Below, piece by piece: positions 20,223-30,212 of a stretch of DNA of 64,000 bases. Position 1 is the first letter of the stretch. Each line of letters opens with the position of its first letter. The stretch is from Propionivibrio sp. (lineage in GTDB: Bacteria; Pseudomonadota; Gammaproteobacteria; Burkholderiales; Rhodocyclaceae). The notes below the pieces were generated by a model. The model was not told where the DNA came from. It saw nothing but the letters and a program-made list of their open reading frames with translations, and did no database searches. Where the stretch lies: contig NZ_JAGOIT010000004.1 of NCBI RefSeq assembly GCF_017995515.1, positions 1-64,000 on the forward strand. The letters run 5' to 3'. A program made the position numbers and the translations under genes.

Positions 20223-21494
20223 TTAATTGGAACCGGAAACCTTGGCTTGATCGGCGTAGATCAGCAATGGTTTGGCATCGCTGCTGATCACGTTTTCATC
20301 GATGACGACCTTCGCGACATTCTCCATGCCCGGCAGCTCATACATCATATCGAGCAGAACCGACTCAAGAATCGAACGCAGGCCGCGCGCACCGGTCTTG
20401 CGATCGAGCGCACGCCTGGCGATGGCGGTCATCGCGGCTGGACGGATTTCCAGTTCGACACCTTCCATCGAGAACAGCTTCTGGTACTGCTTGACCAGCG
20501 CATTCTTCGGCTCGATCAGAATCTGTACCAGCGCCTCGGGCGACAGTTCCTCGAGCGTGGCGACCACCGGCAAGCGGCCGATCAACTCGGGAATCAGACC
20601 GAATTTGATCAGATCCTCCGGCTCGACGGTGCGCAGGACTTCACCGATCGCCTTCTTGTCATCCTTGCTCTTGACCTCGGCGCCGAATCCCATACCGCCC
20701 TTTTCGGAGCGGTTGCGAATGACCTTATCAAGACCATCAAAAGCACCGCCACAGACGAAAAGGATATTGGTCGTATCGACCTGGACGAAATCCTGGTTCG
20801 GGTGCTTCCGCCCGCCTTGCGGCGGAACCGAAGCAACGGTCCCTTCGATCAGTTTCAACAGCGCCTGCTGCACGCCCTCACCCGACACATCGCGGGTAAT
20901 CGACGGGTTATCCGACTTGCGCGAGATCTTGTCGATTTCGTCGATGTAAACGATGCCCTTTTGCGCCTTCTCGGTATCGTAGTCGCACTTCTGCAGCAGC
21001 TTCTGGATGATGTTCTCGACGTCCTCGCCGACGTAACCGGCTTCGGTCAGCGTCGTCGCATCAGCCATCACGAATGGCACGTTCAACATGCGTGCCAGCG
21101 TCTGTGCAAGCAGCGTCTTGCCCGATCCCGTCGGACCGATGAGCAGAATGTTGCTCTTGGCCAACTCGACGTCATCAGCGGATTTTCCCTGATGCCGCAG
21201 ACGCTTGTAGTGGTTATAGACCGCGACCGCCAGGATTCGCTTGGCCTGTTCCTGCCCGATCACATACTGATCGAGCAGCGCGGAAATTTCCTTCGGCGTC
21301 GGCAGATCGCTCTTCGCGACCTTGCCACCTTCGTCGGCCGATATCTCATCGCGCACGATATCGTTGCAGAGTTCGATGCACTCGTCGCAGATGAACACCG
21401 ACGGTCCGGCGATGAGCTTCTTGACTTCGTGTTGGCTCTTGCCGCAGAAGGAACAATAGAGCAATTTCTCGCTGCCGCTTTTCTTTTCAGCCAT
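20223..21494 (-). CDS. clpX: ClpXP protease ATPase subunit ClpX
   Basis: 423 residues. The N-terminal zinc-binding domain has four Cys (CSFCGK and CDECIELC). The AAA+ core has Walker [12 protein letters not shown], pore loop GYVGEDVE, Walker [12 protein letters not shown] and the [16 protein letters not shown] region. The ClpP-docking loop reads GMGFGAE, so the usual IGF tripeptide is MGF. It unfolds tagged substrates for ClpP. It begins 45 bp after clpP on the same strand. Confidence 0.98.
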   Translation of the reverse strand: MAEKKSGSEKLLYCSFCGKSQHEVKKLIAGPSVFICDECIELCNDIVRDEISADEGGKVAKSDLPTPKEISALLDQYVIGQEQAKRILAVAVYNHYKRLRHQGKSADDVELAKSNILLIGPTGSGKTLLAQTLARMLNVPFVMADATTLTEAGYVGEDVENIIQKLLQKCDYDTEKAQKGIVYIDEIDKISRKSDNPSITRDVSGEGVQQALLKLIEGTVASVPPQGGRKHPNQDFVQVDTTNILFVCGGAFDGLDKVIRNRSEKGGMGFGAEVKSKDDKKAIGEVLRTVEPEDLIKFGLIPELIGRLPVVATLEELSPEALVQILIEPKNALVKQYQKLFSMEGVELEIRPAAMTAIARRALDRKTGARGLRSILESVLLDMMYELPGMENVAKVVIDENVISSDAKPLLIYADQAKVSGSN

Positions 21495-21539
21495 GTCGGC
21501 CTACCTCATTCCGTATTGCGTTCGATTGCCGGCCGTGAT

Positions 21540-22178
21540 TCAGACCGCACTGCGATCAGCCAGGACCTTGTCAATCAAACCGTATTCTGCTGCTTCCTGC
21601 GCCGAGAGGAAGTTGTCACGATCGGTATCGCGCTCGATGCGCTCGATCGGCTGCCCCGTGTGATGGGACATGATTTCGTTGAGCTTTGCGCGCAAGGACA
21701 GAATCTCCTTGGCGTGGATCGCGATGTCCGAGGCTTGGCCCTGGAAACCGCCCATCGGCTGGTGGATCATCACGCGCGAATTGGGCAACGCAAAGCGCTT
21801 GCCCTTCGCGCCCGCCGTCAAAAGAAACGCGCCCATGGAACACGCCTGGCCAAGACAAAGCGTCGACACGTCCGGCTTGATGAATTGCATCGTGTCGTAG
21901 ATCGACAACCCTGCCGAGACCGAACCGCCCGGCGAATTGATGTAGAAGTGAATATCCTTGTCGGGATTTTCGGCTTCAAGAAAGAGAAGCTGGGCGACGA
22001 CCAGATTGGCCGTCACGTCATTGACCGGTCCGACCAGAAAGACGACGCGCTCCTTGAGCAAACGCGAATAGATGTCGTAAGCGCGCTCGCCCCGGCCGCT
22101 TTGCTCGATGACCATCGGCACCATTCCCAGCGCTTGCGGATCCCAGCGGTTTTCTGATTCAAAACGATCCAGACTCAT
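21540..22178 (-). CDS. clpP: ATP-dependent Clp protease proteolytic subunit
   Basis: 212 residues. The catalytic triad is visible: Ser in [11 protein letters not shown], His in [10 protein letters not shown] and Asp in [11 protein letters not shown]. The handle region and the substrate loop [17 protein letters not shown] are intact. I chose ATG 22178 ([15 protein letters not shown]) because GAGGAG lies 6 bases upstream; an 8-codon longer frame starts in the RBS region. It forms the tetradecameric peptidase that pairs with ClpX, encoded just downstream; tig lies 46 bp upstream. Confidence 0.98.
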   Translation of the reverse strand: MSLDRFESENRWDPQALGMVPMVIEQSGRGERAYDIYSRLLKERVVFLVGPVNDVTANLVVAQLLFLEAENPDKDIHFYINSPGGSVSAGLSIYDTMQFIKPDVSTLCLGQACSMGAFLLTAGAKGKRFALPNSRVMIHQPMGGFQGQASDIAIHAKEILSLRAKLNEIMSHHTGQPIERIERDTDRDNFLSAQEAAEYGLIDKVLADRSAV

Positions 22179-22224
22179 TCCAGCTCCTCTAGTTGCGGGC
22201 AAGTATTCTTGCCCGCTCAGGCCT

Positions 22225-23562
22225 TTAGGCCTTATGTCCCATCAATTCGTCGAAAGCGATCGGCTTTTCGACAACCTTGGACGCCGAAAGCGCCCAGGCA
22301 ACCACGTTGTCCTCGATGGCAACGCCTTCGACTTCCTGCAGACGTTGCGGCTGGGCGTAGTACCAGCGGATCACTTCTTCCGGGTGCTCGTAGCTCTGAG
22401 CAGAGTCCTCAACGATCTTCTTGATCTGATCCGGCTGGGCCTGCAACTTGTTGACCTTGACGATTTCCGACAGGATCAACCCGAGGCTGACGCGGCGCTT
22501 GGCCTGGTCAACGAACCATTCGCGCTGCATCGGGAAGTCCTTCATCTTGGCGCCGCCGCGCTGTTCCATGTCCTGACGCGCGGATTGCATCAGACGCTGG
22601 ATTTCCATTTCGAGGAGCGCGTTCGGCACGTCGATCGGGTTGGTCTTGAGCAGCGCTTCCATCACCTGATCCTTGACCTTTGCCTGCAGGCGCTTGCTCA
22701 CTTCGCGCTTGAGGTTGGTCTCGATTTCGGCGCGCATCTTCTCGACATCGCCATCCTCGACACCGAGTTCCTTGGCAAAATCAGGGTCGATTTCCGGCAG
22801 GATCGGCTCGCGCACTTCCTTGACGGTGATCTCGAACGAAACAGTCTGACCCGCGATTTCCTTCGAAAGGTAGTCGGCCGGGAAGGTCATTTCGAAGGTC
22901 TTGCTTTCGCCAGCTTTCAGGCCATAGATGGCATTTTCGAAGTCGGCCAGCATGGAGCCGGCACCGAGCACGAACGGATAGTCCTTGGCTTGTCCGCCGG
23001 CGAACGGCTCGCCGTCCTTCTTGCCGAGGAAGTCGATCGTCACGCGATCGTCCTTCGCCGCGCCGCGATCGACCGGCTCGTAACGAACGCGCTGCTTGCG
23101 CAGGACCGTCATGGTGCTGTCGATTTCGGCGGCACCCACTTCAAGTGCTGCGCGCTCGATTTCAACGCCGGACAGATCGCCGAGCTTGACTTCCGGATAC
23201 ACCTCGAAGACGGCAGAGAACTCGAGATGCGTCGAGCTATCGGTCGTCTTCGGCTCGATTCTCGGATTGCCGGCAACGCGCAACTCCTGCGACTTGGCGG
23301 CTTCGCCGAACGCGCGCTCGAGCGCCTCGTTCAGCGCATCGAAATGCGCCTGCTCGCCATACTGCTGCTTGACGATGTTCGCCGGCACCTTGCCCGGACG
23401 AAAACCCGGCATCTTGAAGTTCTTGCCGATGCGCTTCAGGCGCTGGTCGATGTCCTTTTCAAGTTCCTCGATCGCCACCAGCAAGTCCAGGCGACGCTCA
23501 AGTGCGTTGGTCAGCTGCGCGGCTTCGGTTTCGGCGTTGGTGGTGGTTGCGTTCGTTTCCAT
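22225..23562 (-). CDS. tig: Trigger factor (ribosome-associated chaperone, PPIase)
   Basis: 445 residues. The N-terminal ribosome-binding domain contains the signature [10 protein letters not shown]. The central FKBP-type PPIase domain is about residues 160-250 ([39 protein letters not shown]). The C-terminal domain is helical. It is cotranslational and sits at the nascent-chain exit. The start [17 protein letters not shown] is preceded by AAGGACTCTCA. Compared with most trigger factors the N-terminus has about 15 extra acidic/Thr-rich residues before the first strand. It leads the tig-clpP-clpX cluster. Confidence 0.96.
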   Translation of the reverse strand: METNATTTNAETEAAQLTNALERRLDLLVAIEELEKDIDQRLKRIGKNFKMPGFRPGKVPANIVKQQYGEQAHFDALNEALERAFGEAAKSQELRVAGNPRIEPKTTDSSTHLEFSAVFEVYPEVKLGDLSGVEIERAALEVGAAEIDSTMTVLRKQRVRYEPVDRGAAKDDRVTIDFLGKKDGEPFAGGQAKDYPFVLGAGSMLADFENAIYGLKAGESKTFEMTFPADYLSKEIAGQTVSFEITVKEVREPILPEIDPDFAKELGVEDGDVEKMRAEIETNLKREVSKRLQAKVKDQVMEALLKTNPIDVPNALLEMEIQRLMQSARQDMEQRGGAKMKDFPMQREWFVDQAKRRVSLGLILSEIVKVNKLQAQPDQIKKIVEDSAQSYEHPEEVIRWYYAQPQRLQEVEGVAIEDNVVAWALSASKVVEKPIAFDELMGHKA

Positions 23563-23642
23563 TGAGAGTCCTTGAAGTCTTGTAAATTCGGGCCGAGTGT
23601 TCCCCAAGTACCGCTCGGCGCCGCTCAGTTGATCCGTCAATT

Positions 23643-23727
23643 TGGTGCGAGAGAAGGGACTCGAACCCCCACGCCTTGCGGCGCTGGAACCTAAATCCAG
23701 TGCGTCTACCAATTCCGCCACTCTCGC
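23643..23727 (-). tRNA. tRNA-Leu (TAG)
   Basis: 85 nt including encoded CCA, class II with a long variable arm (CGCCGCAAGGCG). The acceptor is GCGAGAG/CTCTCGC and the anticodon loop TTTAGGT gives TAG. It lies upstream of tig on the same strand. Confidence 0.97.
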
Positions 23728-23815
23728 GCAATCCGGCATCTTACCCGAGATCGACCTATACTGTCAGCCGCTCACGTTCATTCGATACGCCGAGCGCCAC
23801 ACAGATCTCGCTCCC

Positions 23816-24625
23816 ATGTCCGTCGACCACTACGAGAACTTTCCTGTCGCTTCGCTGCTGCTGCCCGCCCGCTTGCGTCGTCCGGTGGAAGCAATCTACC
23901 GGTTTGCGCGCAGCGCCGACGACATCGCCGACGAGGGAGCGCTTACGAATGCGGAACGGCTGGCCGGACTTGCCGCCTATACGGCCGAGCTCGATCGCAT
24001 CGAACGCGGCGAGAGCTCGTCGAACACGCTGTTCTGCGACCTCGCGGAAGTCATTCGCACCTGTAAGTTGCCGATAGCCTTGTTCCGCGATCTGCTCGAC
24101 GCCTTCGCGCAGGACGTCGTCAAAAAACGCTACGACGACTATGCGCAACTGCTCGACTACTGCCGCCGTTCGGCCAACCCGGTGGGACGGCTGATGTTGC
24201 ATCTCGTCGGACGCACCGCAGACGATGACCTGCGCCGTTCCGACTGCATTTGTTCGGCGCTGCAACTGATCAATTTCTGGCAGGACGTCGTCGTCGACTG
24301 GACGAAGAACCGCGTCTATCTGCCACAAACCGATCTTGCGCATTTCGGTGTTGATGAAAAGCAGATCGCCGACGGCCATTGCGACGCCTGCTGGATCGCC
24401 CTGCTCGACTTCCAGATCGAACGTACACGCGCGCTCATGCTCGAAGGCGCACCGCTCGTCCGGCGGCTACCCGGACGCATGGGCTGGGAAATCCGGCTGA
24501 CGGTTCAGGGCGGACTGCGCATCCTTGAACGCATACAGCGCGCCAACGGCGATGTATTCCGGCGCCGCCCGCGCCTCGGACCGGCGGACTGGTTGCTCAT
24601 GGGCGGCCGCTCGTTGCTGATGTGA
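23816..24625 (+). CDS. hpnC: Hydroxysqualene synthase HpnC
   Basis: 269 residues, a squalene/phytoene synthase fold. The two Asp-rich motifs that bind Mg-diphosphate are SADDIADE (about residue 35) and NFWQDVVVDW (about 160). In the HpnCDE route HpnC converts presqualene diphosphate to hydroxysqualene. I chose ATG 23816; the open frame extends back through the antisense of tRNA-Leu, which cannot be coding. It is followed after 41 bp by hpnD, so hpnC, D and E form an operon. Confidence 0.93.
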   Translation: MSVDHYENFPVASLLLPARLRRPVEAIYRFARSADDIADEGALTNAERLAGLAAYTAELDRIERGESSSNTLFCDLAEVIRTCKLPIALFRDLLDAFAQDVVKKRYDDYAQLLDYCRRSANPVGRLMLHLVGRTADDDLRRSDCICSALQLINFWQDVVVDWTKNRVYLPQTDLAHFGVDEKQIADGHCDACWIALLDFQIERTRALMLEGAPLVRRLPGRMGWEIRLTVQGGLRILERIQRANGDVFRRRPRLGPADWLLMGGRSLLM

Positions 24626-24666
24626 GAACTGTGTGAAAATCGCGGCTTCCTGAACGGGCGCACAAG

Positions 24667-25500
24667 ATGACTCCTGAAGAATACTGCCAGCAAAAGGCCG
24701 CTTCGAGCGGATCGAGCTTCTACTACAGCTTCATGTTCCTGCCGCCGAACCGGCGACGGGCGATCACCGCGCTCTACGCCTTTTGCCGCGAAGTCGACGA
24801 CGTCGTCGATGAATGCCAGGATCTGCAGATCGCCAGTACCAAGCTCGCCTGGTGGCGGCAGGAAGTCGCCAAGCTCTACACCGGCAAGCCGGAGCACCCG
24901 GTGACGCAGGCGCTGGTGCCGGTCATTGCCGAATTCGCCGTACCGCAGGAGCAGCTCCTGGAGATCATCGACGGCATGGAGATGGATCTGCAGCAGTCGC
25001 GTTACCTCGACTTCAAGGCGCTGTCGCTCTATTGCTACCGCGTCGCCAGCGTCGTCGGCCTGCTCGCCGCCGAGATCTTTGGCTATCAGGATCGCAAAAC
25101 GCTGAAGTACGCGCACGACCTGGGGATGGCCTTCCAGCTGACCAATATCATCCGCGACGTCGGCGAAGACGCGCGGCGCGGACGCGTTTATCTGCCGATG
25201 GACGAACTCAAGCGTTTCGAGGTCCCGGTCGCCGATATCCTGAACGCTCGCCACTCGGACAATTTCCGCAAACTGATGGAATTCCAGATCGAGCGCGCCG
25301 AGCAGTACTACGCGCAGGCGATGAACATGCTGCCGGCCCTTGACCGCAAGATGCAGCGGCCCGGATTGGTGATGGCCGCGATCTATCGCACGCTGCTCGA
25401 AGAAATCAAGAACGATGGTTGCCTCGTACTCAGCCAGCGCACGTCGCTAACGCCGATCCGCAAACTGTGGATCGCCTGGCGCACCTGGATCAAGGGTTGA
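24667..25500 (+). CDS. hpnD: Presqualene diphosphate synthase HpnD
   Basis: 277 residues, a trans-isoprenyl diphosphate head-to-head synthase. It starts MTPEEYCQQKAASSGSSFYY, typical of HpnD. The Asp-rich motifs are REVDDVVDE (about residue 42) and NIIRDVGEDARRGR (about 160), followed by VYLPMDELKRF. It joins two farnesyl diphosphates to presqualene diphosphate. The stop codon overlaps the TTG start of hpnE by 3 bases. Confidence 0.95.
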   Translation: MTPEEYCQQKAASSGSSFYYSFMFLPPNRRRAITALYAFCREVDDVVDECQDLQIASTKLAWWRQEVAKLYTGKPEHPVTQALVPVIAEFAVPQEQLLEIIDGMEMDLQQSRYLDFKALSLYCYRVASVVGLLAAEIFGYQDRKTLKYAHDLGMAFQLTNIIRDVGEDARRGRVYLPMDELKRFEVPVADILNARHSDNFRKLMEFQIERAEQYYAQAMNMLPALDRKMQRPGLVMAAIYRTLLEEIKNDGCLVLSQRTSLTPIRKLWIAWRTWIKG

Positions 25501-26798
25501 AGGTCGCGGTCATTGGCGGCGGCTGGGCCGGTCTGACGACCGCGGTCGAACTGGCAGCCAAGGGCATGAACGTCACCGTGTTCGAAGCGGCGCGGCGACT
25601 CGGCGGACGCGCGCGAAGCGTCGAAATCAACGGTCTGCACCTCGACAACGGCCAGCACATCCTCATTGGCGCCTATCGCGAAACGCTGCGCCTGATGGAG
25701 AAAGTGGGCCGAAATCCGGAAGAACTGCTGCACCGGCTTCCGCTCGAATTGAATCATCCGGCCGGCGGCTTTCTCCTGAAGTTGCCGCGTTTGCCGGCGC
25801 CATTCAATCTCGCGCTCGGACTCCTGCGCGCCAAGGGACTCAGCCTTCGCGAAAAGCTCTCGGCGGCGCGCTTCATGCGCTCGCTGCAGTCGGCCGGGTA
25901 TCGGCTTGACAACGATTGTTCGGTGGCGGCGCTGCTCGATCGGCACCGGCAATCCGGACACTTGCGCCGATTCATGTGGGAACCGCTGTGCATCGCGGCC
26001 CTGAACACGGCACCGGCGCATGCCTCGGCCCGGATTTTCGCCAACGTGCTGCGCGACAGCCTGGGCGGTCAGCAGGCCGATACCGACCTTCTGTTGCCGC
26101 ATAGCGACCTGAGCCGGATTTTTCCGGACGCCGCGGGCCAGTTCATAGAGAAAAGCGGCGGTCGTATCCGCCTTTCTTCCCGCATTGAAACAATCGGTTC
26201 AGACCTGACGATTCATGGCGAACAGTTCGATCACCTCGTCCTCGCCGTCGCCCCGCAACACGCAGCGGGTCTTCTCGGGCAGATCGAAAGTACCGCGCCG
26301 ATTGCCCGCCAACTCGAACAGTACAGCTTCGAGCCGATCGGGACCGTCTACGCCGCGTACTCCGCAAAAGTGTCGCTGCCTTGCCCGATGCTCGGGCTCG
26401 ATGACGGGAGGAGCGGACGCCTCGGGCAATGGGTATTCAAACGCGCCCCGGAAGGATCGGGCAGTGCAAACGACGCAAACGGCAACCGGACGCTTCTGGC
26501 GTTCGTACTGAGCGCCCGCGGCGCGTGGGACGAACAGGACAACGACGCGCTGATGCAAACGTTGCACGGCGAGCTCGAACAAGCGTTGGGGAAACAGTTG
26601 CCCCGCCCGACTTGGCACCGCGTCATCCGCGAACGGCGCGCGACGTTCTCATGCCGGCCGAACCTGCCGCGCCCGACCTCTCGAACGCCGATTCGCGGAC
26701 TCTGGCTGGCCGGTGACTACGTCTGTGCCGATTATCCGGCGACGCTTGAAGGCGCGGTGCGCAGCGGCGTCAGTGCAGCGCGGGCGATTCTGGCATAA
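25497..26798 (+). CDS. hpnE: Squalene-forming FAD oxidoreductase HpnE
   Basis: 433 residues. The protein begins directly with the FAD-binding Rossmann motif VAVIGGGWAGLTTAVELA, followed by FEAARRLGGRARS. The C-terminal flavin motif is GLWLAGDYVCADYPATLEGAV. HpnE reduces hydroxysqualene to squalene. The start is TTG 25497 inside the hpnD stop (TTGA), with the SD-like AAGGG only one base before it, so translation is probably coupled. A 26-codon longer frame would run through the end of hpnD and is unlikely. No squalene-hopene cyclase follows; the next genes converge. Confidence 0.93.
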   Translation: MKVAVIGGGWAGLTTAVELAAKGMNVTVFEAARRLGGRARSVEINGLHLDNGQHILIGAYRETLRLMEKVGRNPEELLHRLPLELNHPAGGFLLKLPRLPAPFNLALGLLRAKGLSLREKLSAARFMRSLQSAGYRLDNDCSVAALLDRHRQSGHLRRFMWEPLCIAALNTAPAHASARIFANVLRDSLGGQQADTDLLLPHSDLSRIFPDAAGQFIEKSGGRIRLSSRIETIGSDLTIHGEQFDHLVLAVAPQHAAGLLGQIESTAPIARQLEQYSFEPIGTVYAAYSAKVSLPCPMLGLDDGRSGRLGQWVFKRAPEGSGSANDANGNRTLLAFVLSARGAWDEQDNDALMQTLHGELEQALGKQLPRPTWHRVIRERRATFSCRPNLPRPTSRTPIRGLWLAGDYVCADYPATLEGAVRSGVSAARAILA

Positions 26799-26807
26799 GC
26801 CGGCAAA

Positions 26808-27332
26808 TCAGCGCGGCACGTAATCGGGCGGCGGCTCGGACGACGGTGGTGGCGGATAGTTTCCGCTGCGCGCGGGAGCGGCCGGCGACTGCGACAGATT
26901 TTTCGCGAATTCGGCCGAGACCGGCACCTTGTGTCCGCGCCCGTACATGCACTGGATGTAGGCGTGGTCGTACTGGCGCTGCGTCCCGTAGGTGTATTCC
27001 CGGTTGCTGTCAGCCCCGACCGCACTGCCCATCAACAGCCCCGTCCCGGCACCGACCGCTGCACCCTGTTGCCCACCGATGGCCGCACCGGCCGCCGCGC
27101 CGACCGCCGTACCGACGACTGCCGACTGCACGCCCGGATCGGTAACGGGCACGGTGATCTGTCGCGACGCATAGAGCCGGCAGTCCTGGTCGTCGGCACG
27201 GAACGAGTCGAAGGTCCGGTTGGTACCCGGCAGCGCCAGAATGCTTGGCGCCGTGGGAATCGTCGAGCAGGCGCTCAACGACACGAGTAGCGATGCCGCG
27301 AGCGAGCGTCTTGCCAATTTCCTTGTCTGCAT
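26808..27332 (-). CDS. Glycine-zipper outer-membrane lipoprotein
   Basis: 174 residues. The lipoprotein signal MQTRKLARRSLAASLLVSLSAC (lipobox LSAC) starts at ATG 27332 with AGGGAAG upstream. The middle contains a glycine zipper, VVGTAVGAAAGAAIGG then GAAVGAGTGLLMGSAVG, the Slp/OmpA-type zipper of many small envelope proteins. Further on are a conserved QYDHAYIQCMYGRGHKVP and a Pro-rich tail. The function is unknown; a structural or stress-related envelope role is likely. It overlaps no neighbour and converges on hpnE with only 9 bp between. Confidence 0.8.
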   Translation of the reverse strand: MQTRKLARRSLAASLLVSLSACSTIPTAPSILALPGTNRTFDSFRADDQDCRLYASRQITVPVTDPGVQSAVVGTAVGAAAGAAIGGQQGAAVGAGTGLLMGSAVGADSNREYTYGTQRQYDHAYIQCMYGRGHKVPVSAEFAKNLSQSPAAPARSGNYPPPPSSEPPPDYVPR

Positions 27333-27361
27333 GAATCTTCCCTGTCTTCTTTGCCGTATCG

Positions 27362-27745
27362 TCAGCGCAAATCGCCCGGTTGCGGCTCGATCCGATCCCA
27401 ACCCGACGGACAACGCTGCACATACGGGTAGTAATTGTTCGATTCCGCGCAGTAGTACCAGTACGCCGGTTGCGGCGCCGGCTGTGGAACGGCCTGCGGC
27501 TGTTCGATATAAACGGGCGGCGCTCGCTCGATGATCACCGGCGGATACGGCGTATACGGGTAGTAGGGTGGCCCCCAGAACCACGGATCCCAGCGCGGCG
27601 CCACCATAACGCCAACGCCGACGCCGTAGCGCACGCCTCCGTGGCGATGCCGATGGTCGGCCCAGGCATTCGACGCATCCGAAATGGTGCCCGCGACCAG
27701 CAACAGTAGCGCGGCGGCCCATTGGATCGATCTACCAAAATTCAC
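27362..27745 (-). CDS. Small secreted Tyr/Pro-rich protein
   Basis: 127 residues. A hydrophobic signal (IQWAAALLLLVAGTISDASNAWA) is followed by His/Arg-rich HRHRHGG and a Pro/Tyr/Gln-rich stretch (WGPPYYPYTPYPPVIIERAP). It ends in YYCAESNNYYPYVQRCPSGW, a motif common in small periplasmic proteins of beta-proteobacteria with the two Cys probably disulfide-bonded. I chose GTG 27745 because AGGAGT lies 6 bases upstream; an ATG 15 bases further up would overlap the SD. It is 29 bp before the glycine-zipper lipoprotein and likely cotranscribed. The function is unknown. Confidence 0.75.
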   Translation of the reverse strand: MNFGRSIQWAAALLLLVAGTISDASNAWADHRHRHGGVRYGVGVGVMVAPRWDPWFWGPPYYPYTPYPPVIIERAPPVYIEQPQAVPQPAPQPAYWYYCAESNNYYPYVQRCPSGWDRIEPQPGDLR

Positions 27746-27824
27746 TTCATCACTCCTGTACATGCCGGTTTGAACGATTTTGAGCAAAGAACGCGACAAG
27801 GGGCGACTCCGTTGACGCGAGCGT

Positions 27825-29435
27825 TCAAACCGCCGGGGTCGAGTTCCCTTGCGCATCGGTATACATGAACCGCTCGCCTTCGACTGAGAACGTCCCGGTC
27901 TGATAGGGCTTGCGCAGGCGCAGCACCTTTTTGCCCAGCGTTACGTCGACCGCGCCCGCCACTTCCATGCCGACCTCGATCCGCGCTCCGGCGATCAGGG
28001 CAAGCTGTCGTTCCAGTTCGTCACGCTGCGGCAGCAAGCGGCCCCACGCCTTGACCGCCTGCTCCCACGACGCCTTCGCGCGCTCAAGCAAAGGCGCCTT
28101 GTCGCCCTGGCGTGCGAGGTGCTTGACCAGCTTGTCGAGGTTCTGCTCGTCCTCGCGCTGCTTGTCGATCTTGTGCGCCAGCGCCTGATATTCGGCTTCG
28201 AGCACCGGATTGACGCCGAGCAAGAGCTTGGTCACGCCGCCGGTCGCCGAGCCGAGAATCGGCGTGCGAATCAGCAGCATCGCGCGCGCGGAACCACCGG
28301 CCAGACGGCCGCGCTGCGTCGACTTGAGTCCGACGAGGATCTGGTTGTTGGCCTGCAGTTCGCTCTGCAGCGCCGTATCTTCAATGGCGAGGGTTGTTCC
28401 CGCCGTGACCGACGCGTTCTCGACGAAGCGCACGGATACCGAGCCGCCGGCGCGAACGTGCGCCTTGGCAATGACGCCGCCACCGATGCGAATGTCACCG
28501 CCGGCGTCGAGCTCGGCGCCGTCAACGACACCGCTGATGATGATGTCGCCGGTGGCGCGCACCTTCATCCCCGGCATGACCTCGCCTTCGACGGTGACCG
28601 TCCCGTCAAAGGAGATATTTCCTGACGCCACGTTGACGTTGCGGATGCGCAGCACCTGCTCGACGTTCACCGCGTTGCCGCAATGAACAGGCTGGCCGCT
28701 GAAAACGGCACGCAGGAGGTTGGCATCATCCTTCGCCACGCAGGCACCGATCAGCGCCTCTGAGAACCCTTCGTTCTTGCCCGGTGCCGGCTCGAGGACT
28801 TCGCCGCGCACGTTGCGGCCGGCGGTTCCGGTCGTCGGCGGAACGCGGCGCATCAGCGCTTCGTCGGCCGATACGGACGGAATCGCGCCAAGATCGCGAA
28901 AATCGATCAAGCCCTGCGCATTGACCCTTGGCGAGCGATCACGCGCCTCGGCCACGAGCAGCTCGAATCGCGTGTCATCGCCATTGACCGGCGCCGTACC
29001 GGAGGCGATCAGTACGCGCTCGGGATGTTCGAGGGAACAAGCCGCATCCACTGCGGCCGGATCAATGCCGTACGTCACGCCGGCTTCGCCGAGCGCCATG
29101 AAAATCGCGTCGGACAGCAAGGGCTTGCCGCCGTGTGCCGGGACGACGCTCAGCCAGACCTGCATCGCATCCTCGGCGATTTCGAGGGAAAAAGTGGCGT
29201 CCGAAGACTTCGCCAGTTCAATCTCAAGCTCGGCCGATGCATCGGCATAACGCTCGAGCAGGGTCGCTGTCGCCGTTTCGGACACGGCCCATTTTCCGAA
29301 GCCGGCCTCGTGCAGCAGCGCCTTCAGGCCATCCGCGTCGAGCGCGGAACGTTCGGCGACCGGCGTCAGCTTCGCGAGAAGACACTCGCCGTTCTGCACC
29401 AGATTCAATCCGGAACTCTCTGCCATTGCGCTCAT
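27825..29435 (-). CDS. FapA family (DUF342) protein
   Basis: 536 residues. A DUF342/FapA N-terminal region (about 90-250) is followed by a beta-helix with repeating short strands: VNVASGNISFDGTVTVEGEV, GMKVRATGDIIISGVVDGAE, LDAGGDIRIGGGVIAK, VRAGGSVSVRFVENA. A coiled coil follows at about 400-480. Its relatives include polar or cytoskeletal-type proteins with bactofilin-like beta-helices; the biochemical role is not established. It starts MSAMAESSG with GGGAG just upstream; a second ATG three codons in is possible. Confidence 0.85.
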   Translation of the reverse strand: MSAMAESSGLNLVQNGECLLAKLTPVAERSALDADGLKALLHEAGFGKWAVSETATATLLERYADASAELEIELAKSSDATFSLEIAEDAMQVWLSVVPAHGGKPLLSDAIFMALGEAGVTYGIDPAAVDAACSLEHPERVLIASGTAPVNGDDTRFELLVAEARDRSPRVNAQGLIDFRDLGAIPSVSADEALMRRVPPTTGTAGRNVRGEVLEPAPGKNEGFSEALIGACVAKDDANLLRAVFSGQPVHCGNAVNVEQVLRIRNVNVASGNISFDGTVTVEGEVMPGMKVRATGDIIISGVVDGAELDAGGDIRIGGGVIAKAHVRAGGSVSVRFVENASVTAGTTLAIEDTALQSELQANNQILVGLKSTQRGRLAGGSARAMLLIRTPILGSATGGVTKLLLGVNPVLEAEYQALAHKIDKQREDEQNLDKLVKHLARQGDKAPLLERAKASWEQAVKAWGRLLPQRDELERQLALIAGARIEVGMEVAGAVDVTLGKKVLRLRKPYQTGTFSVEGERFMYTDAQGNSTPAV

Positions 29436-29519
29436 CGGCTCCCTTTCATGACGTGGGTCACCTACGCTGCACGCTATGCCAAAGGTAATACCTTGGCAAG
29501 CGTTATTCGGTATTGCGCT

Positions 29520-30212
29520 TCAGTCGCCCACGACTTCGGCAATCTCGCCAGCGTGCATGCGCAGGCGCCGTCCACAGCGTGCTGCGATTTCTTCGTCGTG
29601 CGTCACCAGAATCAGCGTCGTGCCGCGCTCGGCGTTGATCGCGAACATCAGGTCGATGATCTGATGCCCGGTGGCCGCGTCGAGGTTGCCCGTCGGCTCA
29701 TCGGCAAAGATCAGGTGCGGCTTGGGCGCGAAGGCACGCGCGATCGCCACGCGCTGCTGCTCGCCGCCGGAGAGGTGTTTCGGGTAGTGACGCAGACGGT
29801 GCGCGAGGCCGACGCGCTTCAGCCAGAACTCCGCCTCGGCGCGCGCATTGGCCGTTCCGGCGAGTTCGAGCGGCAACATCACGTTCTCCATCGCGTTCAG
29901 CGATGGCAAGAGCTGGAACGACTGGAAGACGAAACCGAGCAGACGGCCGCGCAGCATGGCGCGCGCGTCCTCGTCGAGGTTGGCGAGGTGCTCGCCGGCA
30001 AGGCTGACCGAACCGCTCGTCGGCAGGTCAAGCCCGGCCAGCAGGCCAAGCAGCGTCGACTTACCCGAACCGGACGCGCCGACAATCGCGACCGTCTCCC
30101 CCGCCGCGACGGAAAAGGAATTCTCGTGCAGAATGGTTAACGGTTCGCCGCCGTTGTCGACACGCTTGGTCAGACGGCTGACCTCGATAACCTTTGATTG
30201 ATCTGCAACCAT
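29520..30212 (-). CDS. ybbA: ABC transporter ATPase YbbA (LolD-like)
   Basis: 230 residues. Walker A is [16 protein letters not shown], signature [15 protein letters not shown], Walker [13 protein letters not shown] and H-loop THDEE, all intact. MacB/LolD-type ATPases work with large FtsX-like permeases. In E. coli ybbA is divergent from tesA and followed by the permease ybbP. Here the divergence is kept but no permease follows within the window; the next gene downstream is fapA-like. The ATG (30210-30212) shares bases with the tesA ATG. Confidence 0.9.
   Translation of the reverse strand: MVADQSKVIEVSRLTKRVDNGGEPLTILHENSFSVAAGETVAIVGASGSGKSTLLGLLAGLDLPTSGSVSLAGEHLANLDEDARAMLRGRLLGFVFQSFQLLPSLNAMENVMLPLELAGTANARAEAEFWLKRVGLAHRLRHYPKHLSGGEQQRVAIARAFAPKPHLIFADEPTGNLDAATGHQIIDLMFAINAERGTTLILVTHDEEIAARCGRRLRMHAGEIAEVVGD

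Noticed and set aside
17649..22157. 1502-codon open frame on the plus strand across lon, clpX and clpP
   Set aside because: It is antisense to three well-conserved genes; its composition (His/Arg/Gln-rich) is the usual shadow of GC-rich coding DNA.
23642..23816. N-terminal extension of HpnC
   Set aside because: It would be read through the antisense of tRNA-Leu; the HpnC fold begins at ATG 23816.
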